DNA of 64,000 bases from Paludibacteraceae bacterium (GCA_017630395.1 JAGBVI010000065.1:1-64000), one strand, 5' to 3'; positions 17,773-27,747 are shown, counted from the stretch's first letter. Made by a program: numbers and translations. The notes: a model not told the origin generated them from the letters alone.

Positions 17773-17827
17773 AGTAGAGTCATTTATTAACAGTCGATTA
17801 CTCATTATCGGTTTATATTTTTTGAAT

Positions 17828-18757
17828 TTATTTTAGGGTTACTTCATTTATTGGCGGAAGCAAGAAATACTCATTCTCCCTACAAACCTTAGCTTTTTTG
17901 TAAAGTTTTGCAAAATCTTTAATGGCATTTCTGTAGCTCATCTTAGATTTTGTTGGGGCAATATAACCAAGAAGTAGTTTTGAAAGTAGATAAGAGAACA
18001 TTTTTATATTATTCGAAGTGTTATTATTTAAATAATTGAGGAGAATTTTATTTCGCAAAAATACGCGCTCTACATCCGCTTTTCGATTTTCTTTAAAAAT
18101 GGTTGTAGAGTGGCAATGTTTGCAAAAAGTTTGGTTGGTATATAAAGAAGTCCACCCTTTTCTCCATGCACGTAAGCTAAGATCAAAGTCTTCAAAATAA
18201 AAGGGTGAAAATAATTCGTTGAATCCCTCCAATTCTTTTAATTTTTGATTGTCAATAAGGGCATTACCTCCGCAGAGATATAGAGTGGAGCAGTTTTCCT
18301 TATGTAAACAGTCTTGATAGTGCAACATGCCATGTTTTCTTAACGCAATTTTGGCACCTTCCAAAACTTTCTCTCCTTTTATATCTCTAATTTCGGTAGA
18401 TATACCAAATAAGTGGTCTTGCTCATTGAAAAATGGGATGGTTTTGTCAAAATAATCTTCTGGCAGTTCCATGTCATTATTCAGAAGAAGAGCTAACTCC
18501 ATTTTGGAATGTCTTATCCCCTTGTTAATTGTTTTTGAAAACCCGGAATTTGAGCTATTTTTTAATTTTATGACGTGAGAGTAGCTTTTGTTTAGAAATG
18601 TTAAGGTGTCATCATTTGAACAATCATCAACAATGATAATTTCGTAGTCAGATATGAGAGAACTTTTTTGCAAAGCGTGTTCACATTTGGGTAAGTACTT
18701 CATCAAAAGCTCTTTTCCATTGTATGTTGGGATTATAACTGATACGCTCTTTTTCAT
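17828..18757 (-). CDS. Family 2 glycosyltransferase
   Basis: The 309-residue GT-A enzyme shows SVSVIIPTYNGKELL at the N-terminus, then EIIIVDDCSNDDT. LLLNNDMELP is the DxD-like motif near residue 97, where the residue pair is ND rather than DD. CGGNALIDNQKL follows at the acceptor site. The C-terminal block YFEDFDLSLRAWRKGW is the ED-x-D catalytic segment typical of rhamnosyltransferase-like GT2 members. An in-frame ATG eight codons upstream (18781) is possible. It is the last gene of the long minus-strand run that begins at 26010. Confidence 0.88.
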   Translation of the reverse strand: MKKSVSVIIPTYNGKELLMKYLPKCEHALQKSSLISDYEIIIVDDCSNDDTLTFLNKSYSHVIKLKNSSNSGFSKTINKGIRHSKMELALLLNNDMELPEDYFDKTIPFFNEQDHLFGISTEIRDIKGEKVLEGAKIALRKHGMLHYQDCLHKENCSTLYLCGGNALIDNQKLKELEGFNELFSPFYFEDFDLSLRAWRKGWTSLYTNQTFCKHCHSTTIFKENRKADVERVFLRNKILLNYLNNNTSNNIKMFSYLLSKLLLGYIAPTKSKMSYRNAIKDFAKLYKKAKVCRENEYFLLPPINEVTLK

Positions 18758-18846
18758 TTTATTTTGAATGTGTTTGTACATTTAAATTTATGTAATTAAT
18801 ACTCGTTTGGGAGAATTCTATGAATTTATTAGAGAAATTATAAAAA

Positions 18847-19836
18847 TTACTTTTTCTTTGAAAACAGTTGTTTCTGCCATTCATAGAAGTGGTAATATTG
18901 TTTTTTTGTTTTATACAGTAGTTTAGAAATAATACTTTGAGTGTTTATTTCCGTTTGTTTTTTTTCGTATAGTTGAATATATTTTTGAACTTGTAAGTCG
19001 ATATTGAGTTCTTTTTCTGCGAATTCCCTTAAGTGTCCTCCATCTTCTTTTTTGTATTTTTTTAGTTCTTCAATAAATAGAGAATGGGTGAAATTTAGTC
19101 CTGAATTTCGGCCGGTAAAGTTGTCTTTAATGGAGTTTTCAATTTTCTCTTTTGAGATATAACCATCGCCTAATGGTTTATTGTTGTAAACTCTGTAGTC
19201 GTATGATATTACACATCGTCCACAGGCCATAGAGTCGTAGATAGAGCGACCAATTCCAACCACTAAATCAGCCTCGTTAATGATGTTTTCAATATTGAAG
19301 ACATTGTCTTTTGCTTTATCTGCACGAATAAAACGAATGTTTAGTTGGTCACAACATTCTTTTACAAATTGGTGAGCTTCATCCCCTTGACATAGTGATA
19401 AGACCGTCCTTAGTTCTGTGTTAATAGGTTTTTGAGGATAAAATCGCGTGCAATCAATTCCGTTTAGTATTGTGTAGCAATCATGTCCTAATGACTGAAC
19501 ATGTTTTTTTATCTCTTCAGAAATTCCAACGTATAAATCTGCTTTTGGAGAGGGTTGTTCTATTGGAGGAATTTTCCCATGACAAGTTTGAATGGTGAAG
19601 CCCTTCCAACATAAATAAGATACCACGTTTTTGTGATTAGAGATAATAAGGTCATAATATTTTTTTGACATGAAAGGAATTCCCATTTCTTCCAAAAGAG
19701 AAGATATGGATCCTTTTTTGAAACAAAAATATTCAACAGAATGTCCTTTGTTTAGCAATGATTGAGCCATTGCAAGTAGGTAATTTTCTGTCCCACCTGT
19801 TTTTTCTAAGTGGTTAGTTCCTAATAGTATATTCAT
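18847..19836 (-). CDS. GT4-type glycosyltransferase (short donor domain)
   Basis: The 329-residue protein starts with the GT-B acceptor motif MNILLGTNHLEKTGGTENYL. It continues with YVGISEEIKKHVQSLG and ILNGIDCTRFYP, the usual junction of the two domains. The donor domain is short, and its motif is VVGIGRSIYDSMACGRCVIS where most family members have an E-x7-E segment. The final 60 residues are highly basic and could bind membrane or nucleic acid-like polymers. It lies six bases after the dehydrogenase gene in the same minus-strand run. Confidence 0.75.
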   Translation of the reverse strand: MNILLGTNHLEKTGGTENYLLAMAQSLLNKGHSVEYFCFKKGSISSLLEEMGIPFMSKKYYDLIISNHKNVVSYLCWKGFTIQTCHGKIPPIEQPSPKADLYVGISEEIKKHVQSLGHDCYTILNGIDCTRFYPQKPINTELRTVLSLCQGDEAHQFVKECCDQLNIRFIRADKAKDNVFNIENIINEADLVVGIGRSIYDSMACGRCVISYDYRVYNNKPLGDGYISKEKIENSIKDNFTGRNSGLNFTHSLFIEELKKYKKEDGGHLREFAEKELNIDLQVQKYIQLYEKKQTEINTQSIISKLLYKTKKQYYHFYEWQKQLFSKKK

Positions 19837-19842
19837 ATTAAT

Positions 19843-20796
19843 TTAAATAATTTTACTCAATACTTCTTTCCCCTCAAAAAACAAGTCTATGTTTTCCATT
19901 GCGAAACTGCTCATTTTGTTTCTTGCTGAAATTGTTGCAGTTCCAATATGGGGAACTAATACAACATTATCAAGGTGAAGTAAACCTTCTGTAATCGTAG
20001 GTTCGTTTTCATAGACGTCAAGAGCTGCTCCGCCTAAATGGCCAGACTCCAAACTATTTAGAAGAGCGATTTCATCAATCACAGCACCTCTTGCGGTATT
20101 TATAATGAAGGCCCCTTTTTTTACAATTTTCAAACAATCCATATCAATGAGATGAAACGAACTTTCATTTAATGGAGTATGAAGAGAAATATAGTCAGAT
20201 ACTCTTAGAAGGTCATTCTTGGAGTAGTAGGAAGCATTATATCTTTTTTCTTCCTCAATAGAAAGTCTATGTCTATTGTAGTACACGATATTCATTCCAG
20301 CTGCAATTGCTCTTTTGGCAACTGCTTTCCCAATTCTGCCTAAACCTATGATTCCCAAAGTTTTTCCATATAAGCCAGTTCCTAAATTTTCTAGTACACC
20401 CCATTGGATATTTTCTTTTGATTTTAGACGTTTGTCGCAAAAAGAAACTTTTCTGGCTAAATCAGACATAAGTGCAAAGGCCAATTCTGCAGTAGGTTCA
20501 ATAACCGGATCAGGAGTATTGGTAACAACAATATTTTTCCGTTTTGCTTCGTCTAAATCAATATTATTAAAACCAACTCCGTAGTTTGAAATAATTTTTA
20601 AATTTTTGCCTTCTTGAATAATTCTTTTATTGATAGGCATATTAAACATCGATAGAAGCGCATCACATTCGGGAATAAGTTTTATTATCTCATTTTCGCT
20701 AAAACTACCTTTTGTAGGAAATATCAAATCATATTTCTGTTGATAAGGGACAAATGCTTCGGGGAGCAGACGATATGTAACTAAAATTTTTTTCAT
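19843..20796 (-). CDS. D-isomer-specific 2-hydroxyacid dehydrogenase
   Basis: This 317-residue NAD(P)-dependent oxidoreductase reduces a 2-keto acid to a D-2-hydroxy acid or does the reverse. The Rossmann signature LGIIGLGRIGKAVAKRA lies near residue 145. The catalytic Arg is in NTARGAVIDE, the Glu in YENEP and the His in VPHIGTAT. It is most like glyoxylate/hydroxypyruvate or phosphoglycerate dehydrogenases, without the C-terminal ACT domain of SerA. The substrate cannot be assigned. It sits five bases after ruvB and six before a glycosyltransferase. Confidence 0.88.
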   Translation of the reverse strand: MKKILVTYRLLPEAFVPYQQKYDLIFPTKGSFSENEIIKLIPECDALLSMFNMPINKRIIQEGKNLKIISNYGVGFNNIDLDEAKRKNIVVTNTPDPVIEPTAELAFALMSDLARKVSFCDKRLKSKENIQWGVLENLGTGLYGKTLGIIGLGRIGKAVAKRAIAAGMNIVYYNRHRLSIEEEKRYNASYYSKNDLLRVSDYISLHTPLNESSFHLIDMDCLKIVKKGAFIINTARGAVIDEIALLNSLESGHLGGAALDVYENEPTITEGLLHLDNVVLVPHIGTATISARNKMSSFAMENIDLFFEGKEVLSKII

Positions 20797-20801
20797 TGAG
20801 T

Positions 20802-21821
20802 TTATTCGAATAAAGTGCCATAATTGTTGTACCTATTTTTCCCTAGGTGCTTATATGTAAATTCTGTAACTTCTCGACCTCTAGGAGTTCGTTTCAAGAA
20901 ACCTTCTTTAATTAAAAATGGCTCATATACCTCTTCTATAGTACCAGCATCTTCGCCTAGAGCCGTAGCTATCGTTGATAACCCAACCGGTCCACCGTTG
21001 AATTTATCAATCATGAGGTTTAGTAGCTTGTTGTCAATCTCGTCCAAACCATATTTATCGATATTAAGAGCCTCTAAGGCATATTGTGCAATTTCTATGT
21101 CAATAGTTCCATTCCCTTTTACCTGAGCAAAATCGCGAACCCGTCTTAATAGGGCATTGGCAATTCTGGGAGTCCCTCTACTTCTACGAGAAATTTCTAT
21201 GGCTGCATTTTCTTTGCAAGGAGTGTTTAATAAATTAGAAGACCGAAGAACAATTTGTTTTAGAACTTCAACATCATAATATTCGAGATGGCAATTAATT
21301 CCAAACCTAGCGCGTAACGGACTTGTTAATAGTCCGCTCCTAGTTGTAGCTCCAACTAAGGTGAAAGGATTTAAGTCAATTTGAATAGACCGCGCATTAG
21401 GCCCTTTATCAATCATGATGTCTATACGGAAATCTTCCATGGCAGAATATAAATACTCCTCTACAACCGAAGATAAACGATGAATTTCATCTATAAATAA
21501 GACATCGTGGGATTCAAGGTTAGTTAATAGACCGGCTAAATCTCCTGGTTTATCTAAAACTGGGCCGGAGGTAACTTTGAATCCAACCCCTAATTCATTG
21601 GCAATGATGTTAGAAAGAGTTGTTTTTCCTAATCCTGGAGGACCATGAAACAAAATATGATCTAAAGGTTCTCCTCGCATTTTTGCCGCCTGAACAAAGA
21701 TGTGTAAATTTTCAATTATTTTGTTTTGTCCGGAGAAATCAGCAAAAGATAGAGGTCGGAGTGCATTCTCAAAGTCCCGTTCTTTATCACTTGCAGATTC
21801 ACGAATGTTAAAATCTTCCAT
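20802..21821 (-). CDS. ruvB: Holliday junction branch migration ATPase RuvB
   Basis: RuvB forms the hexameric motor that drives RuvA-bound Holliday junctions. The 339-residue protein has all its landmarks: the N-terminal [12 protein letters not shown], Walker [11 protein letters not shown] near residue 60, and Walker [11 protein letters not shown]. Sensor 1 and the arginine finger are in [18 protein letters not shown]. The C-terminal winged-helix ends in [14 protein letters not shown]. ruvA and ruvC are not in this window. It is co-directional and closely packed with an AlkD-like gene upstream (10 bases), which groups two DNA-repair functions. Confidence 0.98.
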   Translation of the reverse strand: MEDFNIRESASDKERDFENALRPLSFADFSGQNKIIENLHIFVQAAKMRGEPLDHILFHGPPGLGKTTLSNIIANELGVGFKVTSGPVLDKPGDLAGLLTNLESHDVLFIDEIHRLSSVVEEYLYSAMEDFRIDIMIDKGPNARSIQIDLNPFTLVGATTRSGLLTSPLRARFGINCHLEYYDVEVLKQIVLRSSNLLNTPCKENAAIEISRRSRGTPRIANALLRRVRDFAQVKGNGTIDIEIAQYALEALNIDKYGLDEIDNKLLNLMIDKFNGGPVGLSTIATALGEDAGTIEEVYEPFLIKEGFLKRTPRGREVTEFTYKHLGKNRYNNYGTLFE

Positions 21822-21831
21822 ATAAATTTTT

Positions 21832-22539
21832 TTAAATATTTCCTACTAAGAAATCTTTTCTCGCCTCATTGGAGAAACGTTCTATTGCGTAGCGTAGAGT
21901 GGTACGAGGTAATCTTTTATAATGTTTTTTTAAAAAGTCGCATTCTGCTTCATAATCTTTTTTACCAATTTCTCGAAGCATCCATCCTACAGCTTTATGA
22001 ATCAGATCTTCCTTTGAATCTAACAAAATTTCTGCGATGACGAAAGTATCATTAAATCGATGATATTTTATAAAATACCATGTAGAAACAATTGCAATAC
22101 GTCTAGCCCATAAATTATCAGATTTTGCCATTTTAATTAGTATTTTTCCCTCCTTGTCTAAGAGGTGAGCACCTACTATTTTAGGAGCACTTAAATCAAC
22201 TAAATCCCAATTGTTTATTGATTCTATATGCTGAAGATAAAAAGAATAAATTTTCTCTTTTTTTTCTATATTCTTTTCTTTTTTATATTCATTAACCAGA
22301 AATAGAAGAGCTGTAAGTCGGCATTCATGATAAGGTTCTTTTAATAACTTATCTATTTCTGATAAGGGTAGTGATTTGTATCGTTTAACAATTTCTCGTT
22401 GCTGAGGAACTGTAACCCCAATAAATATATCACCCTCTCCATATTGTCCTACACCTGTTTTAAAGAAACGTTGAAGTACTATTTTTTTTTCTGTAGAACC
22501 GATAGAAAACAATTCGTCCTTTATTAGAAGTGCATTCAT
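21832..22539 (-). CDS. AlkD-like DNA alkylation repair protein
   Basis: The 235-residue protein is built of HEAT-like helical repeats in the manner of AlkD, a DNA glycosylase that removes bulky or cationic alkylated bases without base flipping. Visible family features are [19 protein letters not shown] near residue 35, [18 protein letters not shown] near residue 110, and [16 protein letters not shown] near residue 145. [15 protein letters not shown] lies near residue 185. The open frame extends into the upstream acyltransferase gene, but ATG 22539, five bases after that gene's stop, is the natural start. The enzyme acts in the cytoplasm on chromosomal DNA. Confidence 0.88.
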   Translation of the reverse strand: MNALLIKDELFSIGSTEKKIVLQRFFKTGVGQYGEGDIFIGVTVPQQREIVKRYKSLPLSEIDKLLKEPYHECRLTALLFLVNEYKKEKNIEKKEKIYSFYLQHIESINNWDLVDLSAPKIVGAHLLDKEGKILIKMAKSDNLWARRIAIVSTWYFIKYHRFNDTFVIAEILLDSKEDLIHKAVGWMLREIGKKDYEAECDFLKKHYKRLPRTTLRYAIERFSNEARKDFLVGNI

Positions 22540-22543
22540 AAGA

Positions 22544-23866
22544 CTAATTATGGTATTTAGAAATGATTTGTTGCATAATAAGAATGATTTTATCCCCTTC
22601 AATTGGCTTCCTAAATATATTTCTCAATCTCTCTTTCACGTAGGCAAATTTCCATCTATATCGCAAGAAAAACAAGAATGAGATGGGAAGCGATAACGCA
22701 AAAACAAAAGTTGTCATTGTGTCAGGCGATTTATTGATAGCAAACAGCAGAATTAAGGCTATGTAAACTAATGGAAATAAAACAGCGGCTAATCCAAATT
22801 TTACAGAAGCTTCGAAGCCACTTCCCCTAACTTTTTTTCCTGCCAACTTGCATACGATGAAAGGGATTAAATTAAAAATTACTGAATATAAAAATAGAGG
22901 AAATGTAATAACCAAATACAAAATTTGTGTAATTAAATTCATGTCCCAGCTATCCCATTCTTGAGTTTGTGCGCATAAGTCAGTTTCTTTATAGCGGTTG
23001 TTCCAATGTGTGCACTCTTTTTCAAGTTCATCTAATAAAGGTTCGTTAGCCGTTTCGGCTGTATGCAGTATATTGATAATTTTTTGTCTGGCAATTAAAC
23101 GATTTGTGATATTATCTTCTAATCGCAAGATTTCTAACATTGGGTAGTTATATACATATGATGCAGAATAAAACGTTGAATAATATTTTTTAGATTGAAT
23201 ATCCAACATTAAATCCTTAATCCGAGCATGCAGATTTTCTTTAATTTGATTCATTGCCTCCGCAGGCTTTTCTTTGTATAGTTCGTAGTAATCTTTGATA
23301 CTAATAGGTTTCCCATAGTTGATGATGAGGTGACGTCCACTTTTATCATAGTTGCCGTAGTCTATGCCTACAGGAACAATTTTAACCCATTCTTTTTCAG
23401 GCATGAGTTCTTGAGCTGCAAAAGCATTCCTAAAAATACCTTTAACGAGAGGGCGTAATCTGCGTTCTTCTTCTTGTCCGCCTTCCGGCATTAAACAAAG
23501 ATATTGTTTATTCGTTAAGACGTCCATGGAATTTTTAAATGATTCTTCATTCTTTTTGAGATTGTTATATCCATTTCGCATCCTATAGGCAGGCATTAAT
23601 TTTAAAAACCGAAGTATTTTCCCAATCCATTTATTTTGAAAAATATCAGCTCTAACCCAAAATACAACAGGCTCAGGAACTGTGCTAAGTAGAGCCATCG
23701 CATCTATAAACGCATTTTGATGGTTGGGAGCAAAAATCACTGCTTCATTTTCAGGGATTCTAGCATTGCCATTCACTTCTATTTTTGAAAACCATCTTCC
23801 AATTAAGAAACTAGCATAGTTTCTTATTAGCGAATAAAAAAATGAAGTTTTAGTAAATTTATTCAT
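22544..23866 (-). CDS. PlsC-type 1-acyl-glycerol-3-phosphate acyltransferase family protein
   Basis: The 440-residue protein carries an N-terminal PlsC/LPLAT acyltransferase domain. It has NHQNAFID (the H-x4-D catalytic motif) near residue 49, VFWVRADIFQN, and LMPEGGQEEERRL as the F/P-E-G substrate motif near residue 126. After a helical middle part come three or four membrane helices (about residues 310-410). It would esterify a lysophospholipid or a related lipid at the inner membrane. The C-terminal membrane part is longer than in plain PlsC, so it may be a specialised acyltransferase. It overlaps closely with its neighbours (two bases after the antiporter, four before the AlkD-like gene). 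Confidence 0.87.
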   Translation of the reverse strand: MNKFTKTSFFYSLIRNYASFLIGRWFSKIEVNGNARIPENEAVIFAPNHQNAFIDAMALLSTVPEPVVFWVRADIFQNKWIGKILRFLKLMPAYRMRNGYNNLKKNEESFKNSMDVLTNKQYLCLMPEGGQEEERRLRPLVKGIFRNAFAAQELMPEKEWVKIVPVGIDYGNYDKSGRHLIINYGKPISIKDYYELYKEKPAEAMNQIKENLHARIKDLMLDIQSKKYYSTFYSASYVYNYPMLEILRLEDNITNRLIARQKIINILHTAETANEPLLDELEKECTHWNNRYKETDLCAQTQEWDSWDMNLITQILYLVITFPLFLYSVIFNLIPFIVCKLAGKKVRGSGFEASVKFGLAAVLFPLVYIALILLFAINKSPDTMTTFVFALSLPISFLFFLRYRWKFAYVKERLRNIFRKPIEGDKIILIMQQIISKYHN

Positions 23867-23868
23867 AA

Positions 23869-26010
23869 TTAAACAATAAAACTATTTGTTGTACTCTCGT
23901 CAAATTGATCCGGGTACAGAACTATATAACTATTTTTTGCAAAGTATTTAGAAAGATGAGATGGTAATTTTTCAAAAAGAGGATTGTATGACATTGCTGT
24001 TTTTCTAGACGTAACAACTACAAATAAGTCATTTTCTTTAACTTCCCCGGTTAAAATTAAAAAATCTTCCCAATTATCTAATTCTTTAAATTCTGTTTCT
24101 ACTCCAAATTTATTTCTTTTGGCCAATATTTTTATTTGTTCTAAAGTCTCTTTATGAGAATAAAAAACGGCTTTTGCTCCAATTTGTTTACATATATTCT
24201 TTATTCGATCATACCATTTCACAAAACCCACTTCAAATTCTGCTTTTTGAGGGACTGTTATTACTAATCGTTTAATTGTACTTATTGGTTGTACTGAGCG
24301 AGAGATTAAAATCATTTGATTAGTTGATTTCAATAAGTTGTCAGCTTTATCTCCAAAGAATGAATCTGAAAAGTGAGACTTTTGGTGAAGACCCATTACA
24401 ACTTCTGTAATATAGTTTTCTTTCATTGTGTGGATGATACCGCTTGTTACGTTGACATCGTACCTAGTGATCATCCTAACATTATTGTCTGTTGCGCTTG
24501 CTATTTTGGCTGCTTTTTCCAATAATTTTTTCCCTTTATCCAAGGTGTTCCCATCATTGTCATTGGCGATGTTAACCGTGTAAAGAGGTTCTTTGCTTTT
24601 GTCAACTTTTAGAAGTATTGCCAATTCCATTAAGCTATTTAATGTTTCTGGATTGTAAATGGGTATTAAAATGCGGTCTGCTAATTTTTCTTCTGACATT
24701 TTTTCCTCCAATTGATCTTGTTTGATAACGATTTTTCTTGCAGCTCGTTCTGTCGCAAATGAAGATATTGTACAAGAAATTAATACCATAACAATAGTTG
24801 CGTTCAAGATTTCGTCTCCAAGTAAGTATACGTTAGTTCCATCTTGCATTGTCCCAATAGGAAGGTTGTACCCAATCATTACTGCGGCTAAACATGCTGC
24901 AGCATGCGCATTGCTTAGTCCGAATATCATTAATCCTTCTTCTTTACTCATTTTAAAAGTTTTCCGTGTAACAACGGCTGCGATGTATTTGGTAAGCGTT
25001 GCGGTTATACACATTATTAGAGCTATCACTAATGTGTCTATTCCTGTAAAAAGAGCACGAACATCAATAAGCATTCCTACTCCAATTAGAAAAAATGGGA
25101 TGAAAAGAGCATTCCCTACAAAATCTAAACGATTCATCAGAGGAGATATTTTTGGGACATATCTATTGAGAGATAATCCGACCATAAAAGCACCTATAAT
25201 TGATTCTAATCCAGCTAATTCAGAGAGAAATCCGCCTAAAAATGTGAGAGCGAGAACAAAAATATATTGAAGAATGCTATCATCGTACTTTTTAAAAAAA
25301 TGTTCTGCTATCCAAGGGAAAAGTACACCAATTACTATTGCAAATAGAGTGATAGAGACAATAAATTCAATCCAACGAGAAATGGAATTTTCACCTTTGC
25401 AAATCATGACTACAATGGCTAAGATTATTAGAGAGAGAGTTGTGGCAATCATCGTTCCTCCTATTGTGATACTAACCGATGAATTTTTTGTAACGCCATA
25501 ACGCCCTACGAGCGGGTACGCTATCAAAGTGTGGGAGGAGTACATACTGGCAATTAAGATTGAAGCTAATAGGATGTATTGACTTAAATTTAAGTTGCCT
25601 TTACAAGTTATGTCTTGTAAGTTTGAGATTTGTTCAAAGTTGTATTTCAACATAAAATAACTTGAAATACATCCTAAAATCATCGGAATGAAAAATGTTA
25701 CAAATCCGAAGAATATGCTTTTGTTTGCATTTTTTTTAAAGTCGGATAAGTCCATTTGAAGACCAGCTAAAAACATGATATATAGAAGGCCAACCGATCC
25801 AAATAACTCAAAACTATCGTCTCTTGTTAAAATCCCAAAACCTTTATCTCCAAGGGCGACTCCCGCTAGAATTAATCCAATTATATGTGGAATTTTAAAT
25901 CGATTTAGAATTAAGGGTGCAAATAATATGACAAATAGCACTAATGAGAATATCAGTACGGGATTTGTCACGGGTAGGTCAATGGCGAAATTTTTGAGTA
26001 TTTCTAACAT
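23869..26010 (-). CDS. CPA2 cation:proton antiporter with C-terminal USP-like domain
   Basis: The 713-residue membrane protein has a Na+/H+ exchanger (KefB/CPA2-type) domain of about 12 helices over residues 10-420. Hallmarks are PHIIGLILAGVALG and LFLAGLQMDLSDF, and the core helix segment is ELAGLESIIGAFMVGLSL. The cytoplasmic remainder (about 455-713) looks like two universal-stress-protein-like units and lacks the RCK/TrkA-N domains of KefB. It exchanges monovalent cations for protons across the inner membrane. Start ATG 26010 is chosen over 26064 because it gives a normal membrane N-terminus. It heads the seven-gene minus-strand run down to 17828. Confidence 0.87.
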   Translation of the reverse strand: MLEILKNFAIDLPVTNPVLIFSLVLFVILFAPLILNRFKIPHIIGLILAGVALGDKGFGILTRDDSFELFGSVGLLYIMFLAGLQMDLSDFKKNANKSIFFGFVTFFIPMILGCISSYFMLKYNFEQISNLQDITCKGNLNLSQYILLASILIASMYSSHTLIAYPLVGRYGVTKNSSVSITIGGTMIATTLSLIILAIVVMICKGENSISRWIEFIVSITLFAIVIGVLFPWIAEHFFKKYDDSILQYIFVLALTFLGGFLSELAGLESIIGAFMVGLSLNRYVPKISPLMNRLDFVGNALFIPFFLIGVGMLIDVRALFTGIDTLVIALIMCITATLTKYIAAVVTRKTFKMSKEEGLMIFGLSNAHAAACLAAVMIGYNLPIGTMQDGTNVYLLGDEILNATIVMVLISCTISSFATERAARKIVIKQDQLEEKMSEEKLADRILIPIYNPETLNSLMELAILLKVDKSKEPLYTVNIANDNDGNTLDKGKKLLEKAAKIASATDNNVRMITRYDVNVTSGIIHTMKENYITEVVMGLHQKSHFSDSFFGDKADNLLKSTNQMILISRSVQPISTIKRLVITVPQKAEFEVGFVKWYDRIKNICKQIGAKAVFYSHKETLEQIKILAKRNKFGVETEFKELDNWEDFLILTGEVKENDLFVVVTSRKTAMSYNPLFEKLPSHLSKYFAKNSYIVLYPDQFDESTTNSFIV

Positions 26011-26130
26011 AAACACAATTTTATTATCTGTTGCAAAATAACGAAAAATTTCTTTTTTTCGCAATTTTGTTAAAAAAAACTTGTTTATTGTAATTTGAAC
26101 TTACTTTAGTTACATGGAGTATAGTATGCA

Positions 26131-26210
26131 AGAAAAAAATTAAGGAACGTTTCACAACGTCCCTTAACTCATCTAAACCTTAACTATGAAAAAATCTACC
26201 TGTTTTGTTT
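26131..26210 (-). ncRNA. Candidate small RNA (about 80 nt) upstream of the antiporter gene
   Basis: On the minus strand a full Bacteroidota promoter (TTTG 26247-26244, 19 bases, TAAATTTG 26224-26217) is followed about 75 bases later by a strong hairpin. Its stem is TTAAGGGACGT / ACGTTCCTTAA, loop TGTGAA, at 26167-26140, with a run of seven T after it. The predicted transcript begins near 26210 and ends near 26131. It contains AGTTAAGG twice, eight bases apart. No open frame of useful size lies inside. The plus strand carries only a 13-codon frame starting at 26185. The hairpin could alternatively end the tyrS transcript. The other parts of 26011-26412 are AT-rich and show nothing. Confidence 0.45.
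26140..26167 (-). terminator. Strong rho-independent terminator
   Basis: An 11-bp stem with one mismatch, a 6-base loop and a T-run (A-run on the plus strand at 26133-26139) make this an intrinsic terminator for minus-strand transcripts. It ends either the candidate small RNA or the tyrS message. Confidence 0.75.
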
Positions 26211-26216
26211 GCGACA

Positions 26217-26247
26217 CAAATTTATAAATTATTTTCTTACAAACAAA
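26217..26247 (-). promoter_or_regulatory. Promoter of the candidate small RNA (TTTG-N19-TAAATTTG)
   Basis: Both boxes match the Bacteroidota consensus exactly with 19-base spacing on the minus strand. No annotated gene starts within 200 bases downstream, which is why a small RNA is proposed. Confidence 0.6.
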
Positions 26248-26412
26248 TTTTTTCAAAAAAATAATTTGAGTTGTGTAAGAAAGAATTTTAGGAGTTTTTT
26301 TACATCAATAAATACGATATTAATGAGTTATTATCAATGCTAGGAAATCCTTTAAAATCTATTTTAAAAAACGTATAATAGACAGATATAGGCAAATTGG
26401 AGTTCTCAATAT

Positions 26413-27708
26413 CTACTTTGCTATAATCAAGAAATAGTTCTTTTTGCCTTTCTGAATTAATATATATTTCTCTTTTAATAAAAATGAAGAATCAATAACA
26501 ATCTCGGCATCAGTCAATTTTTCTTTATTAATAGAAATGCCTCCTCCTTGTATTAATTTTCTTATTTCTCCTTTTGAATTAAATATTGGGGCAGAATCAA
26601 CTGTTAAGTCAAGTATTTTAATGCCCTTTTCAAAAATATTTTTATCAACGCAGAACTGAGGAACGCCTTCAAATACGGATAGGAATGTTTCTTCATCTAT
26701 ATTTTTTAGTGTTTCTGCAGTTGCATTTCCAAATAAGATATTGGAGGCTTCAACAGCTGAACTATAATCTTCTTCAGAGTGAACCATGATGGTAATCTCT
26801 TTAGCTAATCTTTTCTGTAATGGACGCAGATGCGGAGCTTTAGATTGTTCGACAATCAGAGAATCTATTTCTTCTTTAGACAAATTGGTAAAAATTTTTA
26901 TATATTTTTCTGCATCCTCGTCAGTGACATTCAACCAAAATTGGTAGAATTTATAAGGCGAAGTATATTTTTTGTCTAACCACACATTCCCAGATTCTGT
27001 TTTCCCAAATTTTTTTCCGTCTGCTTTTGTGATTAGTGGGCATGTTAATGCGAAAGCTTCGTTTCCGGTAACCTTTCTAATCATTTCAGTACCGGTTGTT
27101 ATATTTCCCCATTGGTCAGCACCTCCTAATTGCAGTTTGCAATTCTTCTGACTATTTAGGTGAACGAAATCGTAACCTTGAAGAAGTTGGTATGTAAACT
27201 CTGTAAAAGACATACCATCAGCACCATTTTCACCTGTAATACGACGTTTAACGGAATCTTTTGACATCATATAATTTACGGTAATCAACTTTCCTACATT
27301 TCTAATGAAGTCTAAAAATGTAAAATCTTTCATCCAATCGTAATTATTGACTAATTCAGCTGCGTTTTCTGCATCACTATTAAAATCTAAGAATTTTTCA
27401 AGTTGCTTTTTCAGGCACTCTTGATTATGACGAAGTTTAGGTTCATCTATCAAAACTCGTTCTTGAGATTTTCCGGAAGGATCCCCAATCATACCTGTTG
27501 CTCCGCCAATTAAGGCTATGGGTTTGTGACCGCTTCTTTGGAAGTGACGTAACATCATAACCCCAACAAGGTGTCCAATGTGTAACGAATCTGCTGTAGG
27601 ATCTATTCCTAAGTAGGCAGTTGTCATCTCTTTTTGTAATTGTTCCTCAGTGCCCGGAGTCATATCTTGAATCATTCCGCGCCACTTTAATTCTTCAACA
27701 AAGTTCAT
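26413..27708 (-). CDS. tyrS: Tyrosyl-tRNA synthetase
   Basis: This class I synthetase charges tRNA-Tyr. The 431 residues have the HIGH-type block [15 protein letters not shown] near residue 41, [14 protein letters not shown] near residue 69, and the tyrosine pocket with [13 protein letters not shown] near residue 198. The KMSKS-type loop is [13 protein letters not shown] near residue 235, and a C-terminal S4 RNA-binding domain (about 360-431) is present. A TACCTTTG box at 27747-27740 lies 31 bases upstream. The gene is divergent from efp, with their promoters back to back. Confidence 0.98.
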   Translation of the reverse strand: MNFVEELKWRGMIQDMTPGTEEQLQKEMTTAYLGIDPTADSLHIGHLVGVMMLRHFQRSGHKPIALIGGATGMIGDPSGKSQERVLIDEPKLRHNQECLKKQLEKFLDFNSDAENAAELVNNYDWMKDFTFLDFIRNVGKLITVNYMMSKDSVKRRITGENGADGMSFTEFTYQLLQGYDFVHLNSQKNCKLQLGGADQWGNITTGTEMIRKVTGNEAFALTCPLITKADGKKFGKTESGNVWLDKKYTSPYKFYQFWLNVTDEDAEKYIKIFTNLSKEEIDSLIVEQSKAPHLRPLQKRLAKEITIMVHSEEDYSSAVEASNILFGNATAETLKNIDEETFLSVFEGVPQFCVDKNIFEKGIKILDLTVDSAPIFNSKGEIRKLIQGGGISINKEKLTDAEIVIDSSFLLKEKYILIQKGKKNYFLIIAK

Positions 27709-27739
27709 ATTTTGTTACTCTTTTAGTTTTTTTTTGCTA

Positions 27740-27747
27740 CAAAGGTA
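27740..27747 (-). promoter_or_regulatory. tyrS promoter -7 box
   Basis: The minus strand reads TACCTTTG (TAnnTTTG) 31 bases before the tyrS start. The -33 position is only T-rich. Confidence 0.55.

Noticed and set aside
24722-25270. 182-codon plus-strand frame
   Set aside because: It lies wholly antisense to the membrane domain of the CPA2 antiporter; such frames are common shadows of hydrophobic coding sequence.
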